A stretch of 64,000 nucleotides of DNA, taken from positions 431,517-495,516 of the forward strand of contig NZ_JAHLQK010000004.1 of NCBI RefSeq assembly GCF_018919215.1, in the 5' to 3' direction. Below, in pieces: positions 31,200 through 39,679 of the stretch. This stretch comes from Alkaliphilus flagellatus. Its GTDB lineage: Bacteria > Bacillota > Clostridia > Peptostreptococcales > Natronincolaceae. The position numbers were made by a program, and so were the translations under genes. The notes under the pieces were generated by a model that saw only the letters and a program-made list of their open reading frames with translations, searched no databases and was not told the origin of the DNA. Positions within the stretch are counted from its first letter, which is position 1. Every line of letters begins with the position of its first letter.

Positions 31200-31624
31200 G
31201 GCACTATATAATCACTTACTTTACCGTAGTACTCTTTACTAGGCATCATATCAGATAGAAAATGTACATACACATTATAATCTAAAAGATTATTTTCTAT
31301 TATATATTCCTTATCTCCATTTATAATCGCTGTAATTGCTCTTGGCATATGCTGTTTAAATTTTTCATATCTATCTTCTATTGTAAGAGAACTATGTTCA
31401 GAATATAAAGTGCACATTATATGTAGCTCAAATTCCGTATATGCTTTAACCCATTCTCCTAATACTTCATCCTTTAATTTATTATATTTATCTTCAGCAA
31501 ATTCTTTCCCAATAAATAGATATCGTTGTCCAGTCTCATCCGAATGAGTTAAAGTATATTTCCTATCTGTAAAATTTCTATTATGTATATTTGAGTTAAA
31601 TTCCACTTCCAATTTTTTTATCAT
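31181..31624 (-). CDS. Staygreen-family protein
   Basis: 147 residues with the staygreen (SGR) family signatures: R-K-Y-T-L-T-H-S-D-E-T-G near 21-32, D-E-V-L-G-E-W near 52-58, and later I-N-G-D-K-E-Y. In plants SGR removes magnesium from chlorophyll a, and some bacterial homologues are reported to act as Mg-dechelatases; here the substrate is unknown. It is last in a three-gene operon and overlaps the ECF S-component gene by 29 bases. GAGG precedes ATG 31624. A tetrapyrrole or another metal chelate is a reasonable inferred substrate because of the neighbouring NirJ/AhbD-like radical SAM gene. Confidence 0.82.
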   Translation of the reverse strand: MIKKLEVEFNSNIHNRNFTDRKYTLTHSDETGQRYLFIGKEFAEDKYNKLKDEVLGEWVKAYTEFELHIMCTLYSEHSSLTIEDRYEKFKQHMPRAITAIINGDKEYIIENNLLDYNVYVHFLSDMMPSKEYYGKVSDYIVPTRSRK

Positions 31625-32159
31625 TAATAAATAACCTCTTTTGGAATATTTTCATAGCAAAAAATGATCCAAATAATCCAGCTATATAAACTGTAATTGC
31701 GCTTATTAATAGTGCTAATGGTCCTTCGAAACTATATAAAGGACTTTTTACTAAAAATGTGACGGTAAAAAATGTACCTATAATCCCACCTACTGAATAT
31801 AGGGGAGCACATAAAGCTATTTTTACATTAGAATCATATTTTTTTACAAATATAAGAGTTATAATATCAGCTAAGACTCCACCTATTATTATTGATATAG
31901 TACTAAATATTGATATTCTAGCCATTATAATACCATATCCCAATGCAAATAATGTCATTGCGCCAGGTTTTCTAACTCTATATAGAATTAATGCTATAAG
32001 AAAACTATAAAAGGGAGCATTAATAACTCCTCTTGAAAAAGGCATTATTCTATGAAGTACCGCTAATAATTTACCTAATACAACTGCTATAGCAACACAT
32101 ATTCCTATTGTTGTTATATCTTTTACATTCATATTCCATTTCATATTGTTTCTCATCAT
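31596..32159 (-). CDS. ECF-type transporter S component (substrate-binding membrane protein)
   Basis: 187 residues and about six membrane helices: T-T-I-G-I-C-V-A-I-A-V-V-L-G near the start, then A-P-F-Y-S-F-L-I-A-L-I-L-Y and G-G-V-L-A-D-I-I-T-L-I-F, the layout of energy-coupling-factor S components. These bind vitamins or metals and dock on the shared EcfA-EcfT module, which is not in the window. ATG 32159 (AGGGAG upstream) overlaps the radical SAM stop as ATGA, so coupling is tight. Ligand unknown; context suggests a precursor or cofactor handled by the radical SAM and staygreen proteins. Confidence 0.75.
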   Translation of the reverse strand: MMRNNMKWNMNVKDITTIGICVAIAVVLGKLLAVLHRIMPFSRGVINAPFYSFLIALILYRVRKPGAMTLFALGYGIIMARISIFSTISIIIGGVLADIITLIFVKKYDSNVKIALCAPLYSVGGIIGTFFTVTFLVKSPLYSFEGPLALLISAITVYIAGLFGSFFAMKIFQKRLFINDKKIGSGI

Positions 32160-33160
32160 ATTGCTCTCCCTTCTTTTAAAAGACAAAAAGGATCTTCATC
32201 GAGCCAATCACCTGAATAATTAAAGGCTCTTGCTCTACATCCGCCACAAATATTAATATACCTACAACTTCCACAGTTACCTTTATAGCTTTTAAAATCT
32301 CTAAGTTTTTTAAATATCTCGTTATTCTCCCATATACTATCAAATGCTTCTTCTTTGACATTAGCCACTTTGATAGGTGCATATGGACATATATGAACAT
32401 CTCCGTTTGGGAGTATAGAACAATAACTAGTTCCAGCTATACAACCTCTTCCTCCTGGTGAATCAATTCCTTTAAGTAAGGCTTCTACTTTATATTGAGG
32501 TGCACAAGTAGGTTTAACACGGATATCTAAATCTAGATTTTTATCTATTATAGTATTAATAGCATTTTTGTACTCCTCTTTATTTAAGGATGTATATCCT
32601 ATATTTTTACCTCTCCCCACTTCTACAAGAAAAAGCATATGACTTGAAACCGCACCAAAATCAGAAGCAAAATTCATTATGCTATCTATTTCTTTTAAAT
32701 TATCTTTTGTAACAGTACAGTTAAGTTGAACTTTTATTCCTGCATCTATACAATTTTTAGCGCCCTGTAAAGCTCTTTTAAAAGCAGTATCTGCACCTCT
32801 AAACTCATTGTGCTTTTTTTCATCTAAGCTATCTATACTTATAGCAATAGAATTTAAACCGCTGTTTTTTAGTTTTTCTGCATAGCTTTTTGTTATAAGA
32901 GTGCCATTGCTACCCATAAGTGTAATCATATTAAGAGTTTTTGCATATTTTACCAATTCAAATATATCATCTCTCAGTAGTGGCTCTCCGCCACTAAATA
33001 CTATTATGCGAAAACCTGCCTTATACATTTCTCTTAAAAGTTTCTTTCCTTCTTCGGTAGAAAGTTCATTATTTACTAATTCATCAGGACCAGATTCCCT
33101 ATAACAATGTTTGCAGTACAAATTGCATCTTTTAGTTGTGTTCCAAGATATATGATTCAT
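32156..33160 (-). CDS. Radical SAM/SPASM protein of the NirJ/AhbC/AhbD type
   Basis: 334 residues. The start W-N-T-T-K-R-C-N-L-Y-C-K-H-C-Y-R holds the CxxxCxxC triad for the SAM-binding cluster and resembles heme d1/alternative heme pathway enzymes NirJ and AhbD. G-G-E-P-L-L and I-S-I-D-S follow. The C-terminal SPASM-like region has cysteines in G-R-G-C-I-A-G, I-L-P-N-G-D-V-H-I-C-P-Y, and C-G-S-C-R-Y-I-N-I-C-G-G-C-R-A-R, room for auxiliary clusters. Related proteins also mature peptides, so tetrapyrrole chemistry is not proven. It heads an operon with an ECF S component and a staygreen protein; GGGAGG precedes ATG 33160. Confidence 0.88.
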   Translation of the reverse strand: MNHISWNTTKRCNLYCKHCYRESGPDELVNNELSTEEGKKLLREMYKAGFRIIVFSGGEPLLRDDIFELVKYAKTLNMITLMGSNGTLITKSYAEKLKNSGLNSIAISIDSLDEKKHNEFRGADTAFKRALQGAKNCIDAGIKVQLNCTVTKDNLKEIDSIMNFASDFGAVSSHMLFLVEVGRGKNIGYTSLNKEEYKNAINTIIDKNLDLDIRVKPTCAPQYKVEALLKGIDSPGGRGCIAGTSYCSILPNGDVHICPYAPIKVANVKEEAFDSIWENNEIFKKLRDFKSYKGNCGSCRYINICGGCRARAFNYSGDWLDEDPFCLLKEGRAI

Positions 33161-33746
33161 AGTGCCCTCCCTTAAACTCTCTAAAATTATCTATATTTGT
33201 ATTATTGTATCTATATAGACCTTTTTGGATTATTTCCATAATAATCCTATATTAACCATCAAATTTATTATTTTTAAATTAAGCTGAATACCTATTCAAT
33301 GTTGTCGTAAAAAATAGTCGTACAGAACTTTTTACTTAAAACATGGTTAATTTCTACTTATGCTTTAAATTACTTTTTAATAAAGTTGGTAAGACTTTTA
33401 AATTTCACATTGTTAGATATAATTAATTAGTAAGATAAAATTGGAAAGATATTTCTTTAAAACTATTTATTTTTATTTCATGCAAAAAACAAAGAGCTGA
33501 CTCCTTCATAGGAATCAACTCTGATTGATGTATTTTCATTTTGTACGCACATAAAAATTTTACGTTGCTATACCATCTTTTATTATTTTTATTGCAATTT
33601 CAATGAGAATCAGGCTTTAACAAATCATCACTTCTATTATATTTGGTAACGACTATTATTTCGGCACCATAACTTTTATCAATGGTTCTTAAATTGTTTT
33701 CTAGTGTTTCAGTATCAATAGATTTGTCAAATGGAAAAAAATAATT
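33161..33746. other. Gene-free stretch between the radical SAM operon and the secreted-protein gene
   Basis: AT-rich. It contains the terminator at 33493-33522 and, on the minus strand, an open remnant without start codon directly after the stop of the next gene (about 33600-33740, ending D-L-L-K-P-D-S-H). I see no riboswitch fold that I recognise in front of the radical SAM gene. Confidence 0.5.
33485..33522 (-). terminator. Terminator
   Basis: Minus strand: AGAGTTGATTCC, six-base loop, GGAGTCAGCTCT with two G-T pairs (33522-33493), then TTGTTTTTTG. It probably ends transcripts from the secreted-protein gene at 33747. Confidence 0.75.
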
Positions 33747-34136
33747 TTACCAGCCATCCTTGGCCAATCCACAAATTTGACACTGTACCATTAATTTGGT
33801 ACCACTTTCAACTACTTTCCATTTGTGGTCAGCTCTACTTACTCTTTCTCTTGATGTATCATTTTTCCCACATTTCATACAAACTTTCTTATAGTCTTGG
33901 TACAAGTCATAACAGTGTTGTTTTTCTCTTTTAGTATATTCTCTATATGTATCACCATCTTTTACACTATACCAATCATGAAACAGGCATAACGCATTAG
34001 GATATATACCATTTTCTTTAACTTCAAAATCCAAATTAATATTATTTGGTTCTTCAATTTCTGGAGTTGCATGAACACTAAGAGTGAAGCTTAGAAGCAT
34101 CATTATTGATAGTAATAATGTTATTTTTCTTTTCAT
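33747..34136 (-). CDS. Small secreted cysteine-rich protein, copy A
   Basis: 129 residues, not recognised. A signal peptide (K-R-K-I-T-L-L-L-S-I-M-M-L-L-S-F, cleavage after V-H-A near 23) is followed by about 105 mature residues. Two cysteine pairs, C-M-K-C-G near 87-91 and C-Q-I-C-G near 119-123, could form a zinc ribbon; further cysteines lie in A-L-C-L-F-H and H-C-Y-D. AGGAGG precedes ATG 34136. An identical copy is encoded at 39721-40110. It is divergent from a truncated gene; the intact counterpart of that gene is at copy B. Export by Sec is likely; the role is unknown. Confidence 0.75.
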   Translation of the reverse strand: MKRKITLLLSIMMLLSFTLSVHATPEIEEPNNINLDFEVKENGIYPNALCLFHDWYSVKDGDTYREYTKREKQHCYDLYQDYKKVCMKCGKNDTSRERVSRADHKWKVVESGTKLMVQCQICGLAKDGW

Positions 34137-34431
34137 TTAATCTCCTCCTAATATAATATGTTTAATAACACTTTTGAATTTATAATTTTTTGCTGCGTAC
34201 AAAACTAGATTCTTATGGTTTAGATATATCATTAGCTAGTTTTACTTGGTGATCTTATTTTCATTTGTTTCACTCCCTCTTTTTTAGGTCTTCACTATAT
34301 AGATAGTTTAATATTGGTTTTTGTTCCAATATTTGAGAAAAAAAGAAATAATATTTTTTATAAATTTTGGGAACAAAATTCATCTTTGAACCCTCTATAC
34401 TTATGAGATTAATTTATGGGGGGATAAATCA

Positions 34432-34563
34432 ATGAAAAAGACAGTGTCAATTTTAACTATGATTTTTATTTTTTTTATTGCTGTAGCACCAACTAATACA
34501 TATGCTCATGCAACTTACGAATCGATAGAAGGGGTAAAAGCTACTATTTCTGAGTGCAATTAA
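34432..34563 (+). pseudogene. Truncated secreted-protein gene (paralogue of the gene at 40407)
   Basis: 43 codons with the same ribosome site (GGGGGG), signal peptide and first mature residues (H-A-T-Y-E-S-I-E-G-V-K-A-T-I) as the 172-residue protein at 40407-40925. The frame then diverges and stops after E-C-N. Homology ends close to 34573, where unrelated sequence begins. It is best read as a 5' remnant left by recombination. Confidence 0.8.
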
Positions 34564-34564
34564 T

Positions 34565-34849
34565 GAAGAATACAACAAAATACAAAGGCCGGTGATTGTT
34601 TTAGACATTGAAAAAATGGAAGTGTTATCGGTAAGAGTCACAACAACCCCTCCAAGAGAAAATGATCCATATGATACTCCAATATTGTATTGGGAACATG
34701 CTAAACTTAGAATGAAATCAACAGCAAGAGTATCAAAGACTATGTTAGTAAATAAATCGCAATTTATACATATAATAGGGGATCTGCACCAAGATGATTT
34801 CGAGAATGTTCAACAGCAGTTTATGCGATATATAAATGATAATATATAA
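34565..34849 (+). pseudogene. C-terminal fragment resembling a PemK/MazF-like toxin
   Basis: An open frame in phase from before 34565 to the TAA at 34847-34849 reads N-K-I-Q-R-P-V-I-V-L-D, then S-V-R-V-T-T-T-P-P-R-E-N-D-P-Y-D-T-P, Y-W-E-H-A-K-L, A-R-V-S-K-T and I-I-G-D-L-H-Q-D-D-F. The order recalls the C-terminal half of PemK/MazF-like proteins, but the N-terminus is missing and replaced by the truncated secreted-protein gene. A GTG at 34592 could start an 85-residue product, without a ribosome site. The identification is tentative. Confidence 0.4.
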
Positions 34850-34850
34850 A

Positions 34851-34886
34851 AGGCTTCTGATAAATAGATTCAGGAGCCCTTTATAT
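34851..34886 (+). terminator. Terminator after the toxin-like fragment
   Basis: AGGCTTCTGA (34851-34860) and TCAGGAGCCCT (34870-34880), then TTTATATT. It is closely similar to the inverted terminator beside the group II intron at 38876-38907. Confidence 0.7.
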
Positions 34887-35042
34887 TGGAATATTTATAT
34901 AGAATAGTCGATTTAAGGTCGATAATGATACAATCAATAGCATAATCGTATATTAGCGATAATATTAAATGAGGAACATGAATTAATTGACTAATAGGTA
35001 AAATTTCGCTGATTTTGTATACCATCATTTGATATATTTAAT

Positions 35043-35459
35043 TTATTCTAAGTGAATTACATGGTTCACATATTCTGTTTTTATTATTAGCTGGATATTA
35101 TCAATATTTTCATTAAAAAACTCATCTGAATTTATTTTAGCTGAATACTTACCAAATAAGTTCTTATTTTTATTTGGAATATACTCTAATTTAGTGCTGT
35201 ATAAAACATTATCATTATAAATAATAATAATGTCTATTTCAGAAGGTATATCGAAATCTTCTCGTATAGGTCGAACTATTAATTCACTATCATAACCTAC
35301 ATTTATATTTAATGATGCTCTCCAGAAATCATTTCTACCAACTAAATCTATAATATTTGGCATATTTGAAGTTGCCGAATTTTTATTGACTAAATAGAAT
35401 GATACAATTAAACTTATGCATATAATAAAAAACAATATTTGTAGATGTTTTTTATTCAT
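35043..35459 (-). CDS. Membrane-anchored or secreted hypothetical protein
   Basis: 138 residues, no family recognised. A hydrophobic segment (about 7-25, Q-I-L-F-F-I-I-C-I-S-L-I-V-S-F-Y-L-V) without a clear cleavage site suggests an N-terminal anchor with the remainder outside. The external part is rich in alternating hydrophobic residues and looks like a beta sandwich (I-D-I-I-I-I-Y-N-D-N-V-L-Y-S-T-K-L). GGGGGTG precedes ATG 35459. It lies alone inside the accessory island, with no obvious operon partner. Confidence 0.6.
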   Translation of the reverse strand: MNKKHLQILFFIICISLIVSFYLVNKNSATSNMPNIIDLVGRNDFWRASLNINVGYDSELIVRPIREDFDIPSEIDIIIIYNDNVLYSTKLEYIPNKNKNLFGKYSAKINSDEFFNENIDNIQLIIKTEYVNHVIHLE

Positions 35460-35824
35460 ATTTATACACCCCCGTATAACAAGTAACTTAGATATTATTT
35501 AAAGAAGTCAATAATAGTGTCAAAAGCAATATTCTTGAGTACAGTGATTTGCATAGTAATAAGTACAGTAGAGTGAATAATTACTTTCTTGAAAGAGAAG
35601 TAGACTCATATATCAAAAATAGTAAATCTGATTTTTGGATTTATTACTAAAATTCAAATCTACTCAAGAGATAAAGTTGGAGAGATAAAAAAATATTTCT
35701 TTTCTAAAGCTATTTTTTTCTAAAAATCAAAGGTGTTAATAAGGTTTCCTTATATAAAAATTTTGTTTATTTTCTTGCTATACTAGTAGATTGTTTTTTT
35801 CATTTTAATTTATATATTAATTAT

Positions 35825-35853
35825 AAAAAGTCCTAGCATATCTAGGACTTTTT
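35825..35853 (-). terminator. Terminator of the 231-residue secreted-protein gene
   Basis: AAAAAGTCCTAG (35825-35836), loop CATAT, CTAGGACTTTTT (35842-35853). The rest of 35460-35824 is AT-rich and holds no gene that I can support. Confidence 0.85.
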
Positions 35854-35890
35854 AAATATGTAGATTATTATAACAAATGTATTATTAAAT

Positions 35891-36586
35891 TTAATATACT
35901 GAATAAGAGCCGTCCATTGACATTGTTCTTGATAGCCATATTGCGTCTTGTCCAACAGAAGCTTCAAAAGTAAAACCTGGTACTTCTATAGACCCACCTA
36001 CACTCCCTGAAACGACTACTTCAAAATAGCCATTTGCACCAAGATGTACTGTTCCAACTGGGAATTTACTGCTTCCTTGTAACGGATCTGAATAACTGTA
36101 TGTTTCAATAAAATCGAAATCATATAACCCAGATCTTCTTCTAGTGCCTACTCCTAATACCTCGTTAATCTGTCTAAAGGAGCCACCTGTATAAATTGAT
36201 AAAGTTGCCTCTAAATCTGCTTTAAATGAAGAGTTTCTTGAATATGTAAAAGTTTTACTATAATTATAACGGAAAGTATTTCCAGATGATCTTAAACTGC
36301 TTAAATTTTTTAATTCCATTTCATAAGCTTCTTTCAAGGAAATATTTTTATCTTTTGCTAATCTAGTCATATACTCTTCCTCAGAAATAGGAGTTAATAC
36401 TGCACCATCTGGTAAAACCACTTCCTGACCTAATGGTATATTGCTGATATCAACAGTTGCCTCTAATGTAGTAAAAGATTCTATATTATCAATAGAACTA
36501 GGATGTGCAAATGTTGGGCTTATGAACATGCCAACCATTAAAGCACAAATACTTAATTTTGTTACAAATCTTTTAAACAATTTCAT
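35891..36586 (-). CDS. Secreted protein of unknown function
   Basis: 231 residues with a strong signal peptide (residues 1-27, hydrophobic L-S-I-C-A-L-M-V-G-M-F-I-S-P-T-F-A). A short helical part follows (E-E-Y-M-T-R-L-A, K-E-A-Y-E-M-E-L-K), then a Ser/Thr/Tyr- and Gly-rich C-terminal half that looks like an all-beta domain (G-S-V-G-G-S-I-E-V-P-G-F-T-F-E-A-S-V-G). No cysteines occur in the mature part. AAGGGG precedes ATG 36586 and a near-ideal promoter lies upstream, so it should be well expressed. No function can be assigned. Confidence 0.7.
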   Translation of the reverse strand: MKLFKRFVTKLSICALMVGMFISPTFAHPSSIDNIESFTTLEATVDISNIPLGQEVVLPDGAVLTPISEEEYMTRLAKDKNISLKEAYEMELKNLSSLRSSGNTFRYNYSKTFTYSRNSSFKADLEATLSIYTGGSFRQINEVLGVGTRRRSGLYDFDFIETYSYSDPLQGSSKFPVGTVHLGANGYFEVVVSGSVGGSIEVPGFTFEASVGQDAIWLSRTMSMDGSYSVY

Positions 36587-36634
36587 GGTAAATTCCCCTT
36601 TTTATTTAATATTATTCAATATTTGTCAATATCT

Positions 36635-36663
36635 AGTATAATTTATTTTGGATACTTTGTCAA
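36635..36663 (-). promoter_or_regulatory. Near-consensus promoter of the secreted-protein gene
   Basis: Minus strand: TTGACA (36663-36658), exactly 17 bases, TATACT (36640-36635), about 50 bases before the start codon. Confidence 0.75.
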
Positions 36664-36711
36664 TTTTATTCATTAGTGGTTTTTCAACGGCAAACGACAT
36701 TACAATATAAA

Positions 36712-38871
36712 GTAGGGTAACTATTTGCATAGCTACCCCCTTATCAAACCGTACGTGCCCTACTAAGGCATACGGCTTACCAACATGTTTTAAATGAATT
36801 AAGCATAGCTTTTGGCAGCATTTATCTTGGAAACTCGGTCATGAGTGTAATACTCTTGGCCTTTTTCTTTTAATTTCTTGATTTGTTTCTCTAATTTTGC
36901 TCTATTTTTGGTCGTTATTTTCTCTAGGTACATTTCTAGGGTATACGCCCACATTTTGTTGTAATATAACCAGTGGGATGGTATAAGTCCTATTTTTACA
37001 AAGTATTCATTGTTCCATTTCGAGGTCATAAGCCAGCCTTTTCTTTGACAGGGATTTTTGTGTATTATTGCTACCCTTAATCTTTGTCTAACATAGGAAT
37101 CTACTGCATGTAATTCCTTGCTGAAAGCTTGTAGAATACATCTACTTTTCTGCCCATATTCTTCATTGGCCTTTACCGCTTTAGATATGTTCAGATAGTA
37201 GTTTATCTTACCCTTTATTATTGGATTTAAGGCATCCAGCCATGCTTTAGTGCTGAGTGTTAGACTTTTCCGTGTTTTCTCTTTTATCTTGGCTTTAAAG
37301 TCTTTGATTGAATTTTCAGTGGGTCTTACGATAAAGTATGCCCCTTCGTTATTCTTCCTTTTCCTCCAATGCTCAAAAGTAAATCCAAGAAAATCAAAGT
37401 TTTCATCGTTAAAATTAACGAATTTTGTTTTCTCCATTGATACTTCTAGCCCTAAGTCATTTATTACCCTATTTGCTACCGAACCTGCTCTTTTGATTTC
37501 TTCTTCTGTTTTAGCAAACAGAAGAAAATCATCAGCATACCTTACAAAGCGAATATTTTCCCTATCTAATTCCCAATCCAATTCATTTAAGTATATATTC
37601 GCAAGTATTGGCGAAATCACCCCTCCTTGCGGAGTGCCAGCGTCAGTATTATGGAATTTACCTTCTTCCATATGCCCAGACTTTAGCCATTTCCATATCA
37701 TATCTAGGACAGTTCCATCAGCTATATATTTTGTTATTATCTTCATTAGTTTCTTGTGTGGTATATTGTCAAAGAATCCTTTAATATCACAGTCATATAT
37801 GTTGTTGTATCCTGTTTCTAGATTCCAAAGAATTATCTGCATTATTCTTTCAGCACCTAATCCCTTTCGCTATCCACATGACCATTTATGAAATATTTCT
37901 TTTTCAAATTTTGGACTTATGGCATTTACCACACTTTGCTGTATAATCCTATCCTCTATGGTTAGTATACCTAAAGGTCTTTTCTTACCATTTTTCTTTG
38001 GTATGTATACTCTCTTAACTGGCTTTGGCGTATAGCTTTTCTCTTTTAGAGTGATTAGGAGTTTATTAATCTTCTCTTCTTCTTTTTGGGCAAAGGTTTC
38101 AAGGGTTTCACCATCAATCCCTCCACAGCCTTTATTCTCTTTAACCTGTTTCCATGCTTCCATTAGCTTTCTTTCAACTAACAGTTGTCCATAAATACTA
38201 TGCATTTTAAGCTTCAACTCTTGATTCATTTATTATCCTTCACCTTTCCTGTGTTCCTCCGGCTCGTTTTTACTTTCGTAGCGTTACCGTTATCATTACA
38301 CATGATTAAAGCTGGGGCCACTGAGGTCAGTTCCCTTCCGTTCAGTACCAGTTTGGTCTGATACCTACTTCCGTACTATGAAACTGTCTGACTTCTCTAT
38401 CCGTAGTAGAAACTTCGGCATAACCTTATATTCCATTATCCCTTACGGGCTTGAATAGAGACCTCACAGGGTCACCGCACTTTCCTTCCTAACATACCGA
38501 GCACTTTCACATGATAAACTATTTTAATTCGGCTGATTCATTGAATTTAAAATTATTGACTTCCCATTTCCTACGCATAGCCGTCAGTTTACCCCGCCAC
38601 CCGTGCTTCACACCTCTGCATTTCGGTCTGCTAGTCCGCCTATGGGTCTTTCGACTTTCCACGTCTCCTTCAGACAACACCTCACGGTATTGCCCTAGAC
38701 TAGGCTTCCTAGGTTGTATCAGCACTCCTAGGGAAGGACTTTCACCTTCGAGAACTCTTGAGTTTCCAAACTCCCGATTCGTTTTTACTACTTTGTAGTA
38801 ACGTTATCGCTGTTCTTAACGCTCAAAATTCCATAGGCTATCGCCTATGAATGTGCGACTGCCTGTCGCAC
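36712..38871 (-). mobile_element. Group II intron, class C-like, with interrupted maturase gene
   Basis: About 2.16 kb on the minus strand. The 5' end reads GTGCGACAGGCAGTCGCAC from 38871, matching the GUGYG boundary. Near the 3' end a domain V-like hairpin (AGCCGTATG ... CACGTACGGTT, about 36786-36754) and a domain VI-like hairpin (GGGGTAGCTA ... TAGTTACCCTAC) lead to a probable 3' boundary AC at 36713-36712. The 640 structured, GC-richer bases before the maturase (38230-38871) are domains I-III. The 5' exon is a terminator hairpin, the usual insertion site of group IIC introns. Exact boundaries need alignment. Confidence 0.87.
36799..38229 (-). pseudogene. ltrA: Group II intron reverse transcriptase/maturase with an in-frame amber codon
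   Basis: A single frame of 477 codons runs from ATG 38229 to 36799 and is broken once by TAG (37870-37872) after F-H-K-W-S-C-G; the next codons R-K-G-L-G-A-E continue the same frame. Homologues have an aromatic residue here (S-Y-G-Y-R type), so one base change would make the stop. The N-terminal part has P-K-K-N-G-K-K-R-P-L-G-I; the rest has D-C-D-I-K-G-F-F-D, G-T-P-Q-G-G-V-I-S-P, the catalytic Y-A-D-D and the maturase region G-K-I-N-Y-Y-L. No HNH endonuclease is present, as in class C. Mobility is doubtful unless the stop is read through. Confidence 0.88.
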
Positions 38872-38875
38872 ATAG

Positions 38876-38907
38876 AAGGCCCCTGAGTTATTTATCAGGA
38901 GCCTTTT
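38876..38907 (-). terminator. Terminator hairpin forming the 5' exon of the group II intron
   Basis: Minus strand: AGGCTCCTGA, eight-base loop, TCAGGGGCCTT, then CTAT and the intron. It is nearly the same sequence as the plus-strand terminator at 34851-34886. Confidence 0.75.
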
Positions 38908-38941
38908 ATATTTTAACACCTATATATTAGTCATTTAAGAT

Positions 38942-39112
38942 TTACTTAAAAAATACTTCTGTATGCGAATTTGCAGAGTAAAGGAGCTGCTCCATAACAC
39001 CAGCATACTTATAAATAATATTAGTGTTATTCCATCCCAACTGATCCGCCACATCAACTACACTGGCGCCGAGTTTTAATGCATAAAGAGCATGTGTATG
39101 GCGAGACCCCTA
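38942..39112 (-). pseudogene. Tyrosine recombinase, C-terminal relic
   Basis: After an in-frame stop the frame reads S-R-H-T-H-A-L-Y-A-L-K-L-G-A, then V-A-D-Q-L-G-W-N-N-T-N and I-I-Y-K-Y-A-G-V-M. This is the catalytic C-terminus of phage-type integrases with the Arg-His pair and the tyrosine nucleophile. About 56 residues remain and the N-terminal two thirds are gone. The protein at 42454-42825 shares this segment. The relic marks past integration at this island. Confidence 0.75.
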
Positions 39113-39137
39113 TATTCAATATTTATTGAAATAAAAA

Positions 39138-39172
39138 GAGGCAGTCTAAAGATTTCTCCCTAGACTGCTTTT
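39138..39172 (-). terminator. Terminator of the 122-residue secreted-protein gene
   Basis: GCAGTCTA (39141-39148) and TAGACTGC (39161-39168) with a 12-base loop. On the minus strand it is followed by CTCTTTTTATTT. Confidence 0.75.
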
Positions 39173-39256
39173 ACATTGTAATAAAATTATCACATAAGTT
39201 TATTTAGTATACCTCTAAAATTATAAACTCATAATTATTATTTTTAGAAATTACTC

Positions 39257-39625
39257 CTAATTTGCTATGAGATGCCACTCAGATGGTGTCCCAGTATAAG
39301 TAACACTAGGTACATAGTAAGCAGAGCTACCTGGTAAATGTGGATATCCAGGCGTATATTTTATCTCACAATCAGATGGATAAAAATAAAGTTGTCTGTA
39401 GTTAGCATCACTTCTTATAACAGTAGCCCCACATTCACATGTATACAATGTGCCATAGTATTTCTGATTATTCGTTTCTGTGTTAATAAACCGTTGAGTT
39501 ACTGGAACATGTTTTGTCCCATTTACTCGACATGCTTGTGGACCTGCATATGCTTCTCTTACAGGCATTATGGTACATAATAAGATTAAAACAGCAGTTC
39601 CCATCATAGTTAAAAATTTTTTCAT
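39257..39625 (-). CDS. Small secreted protein with a cysteine motif
   Basis: 122 residues. The signal peptide (K-K-F-L-T-M-M-G-T-A-V-L-I-L-L-C-T-I-M) is cleaved probably after A-Y-A near 27. The mature part has A-C-R-V-N-G-T-K-H, C-E-C-G near 69-72 and a single late cysteine, then a Tyr/Pro-rich tail (Y-P-S-D-C, Y-T-P-G-Y-P-H). It recalls the zinc-ribbon-like protein at 33747/39721 in size and style, but I see no clear sequence relation. AAGGAGGAG precedes ATG 39625. Unknown role; it may belong to the same set of exported proteins. Confidence 0.7.
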   Translation of the reverse strand: MKKFLTMMGTAVLILLCTIMPVREAYAGPQACRVNGTKHVPVTQRFINTETNNQKYYGTLYTCECGATVIRSDANYRQLYFYPSDCEIKYTPGYPHLPGSSAYYVPSVTYTGTPSEWHLIAN

Positions 39626-39679
39626 TCTTACTCCTCCTTTTTTAAAAATTAGGTGTTTAAATTTTAATTGTAGCTTGTA

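Larger units (their letters stand above)
33700..34573. repeat. Duplicated block, copy A (direct repeat of about 850 bp)
   Basis: This block (a minus-strand 129-residue gene, the divergent intergenic region, and the start of a plus-strand secreted-protein gene) recurs in the same orientation at about 39680-40550. The 129-residue protein is identical in both copies and the intergenic regions differ only at scattered bases. Confidence 0.9.

Noticed and set aside
33161..33250. A riboswitch in front of the radical SAM-ECF-staygreen operon
   Set aside because: ECF operons often have one, but I could not find conserved cobalamin, FMN, TPP or other motifs in the short leader.
36799..37842. Treating the maturase as two separate genes or as a frameshift
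   Set aside because: The two parts are in the same frame, separated by a single TAG codon; a nonsense change explains it better.
38511..38798. Plus- and minus-strand frames of 68-95 codons in the 38.5 kb region
   Set aside because: They fall in the structured RNA part of the group II intron (domains I-III) and have no gene signals.
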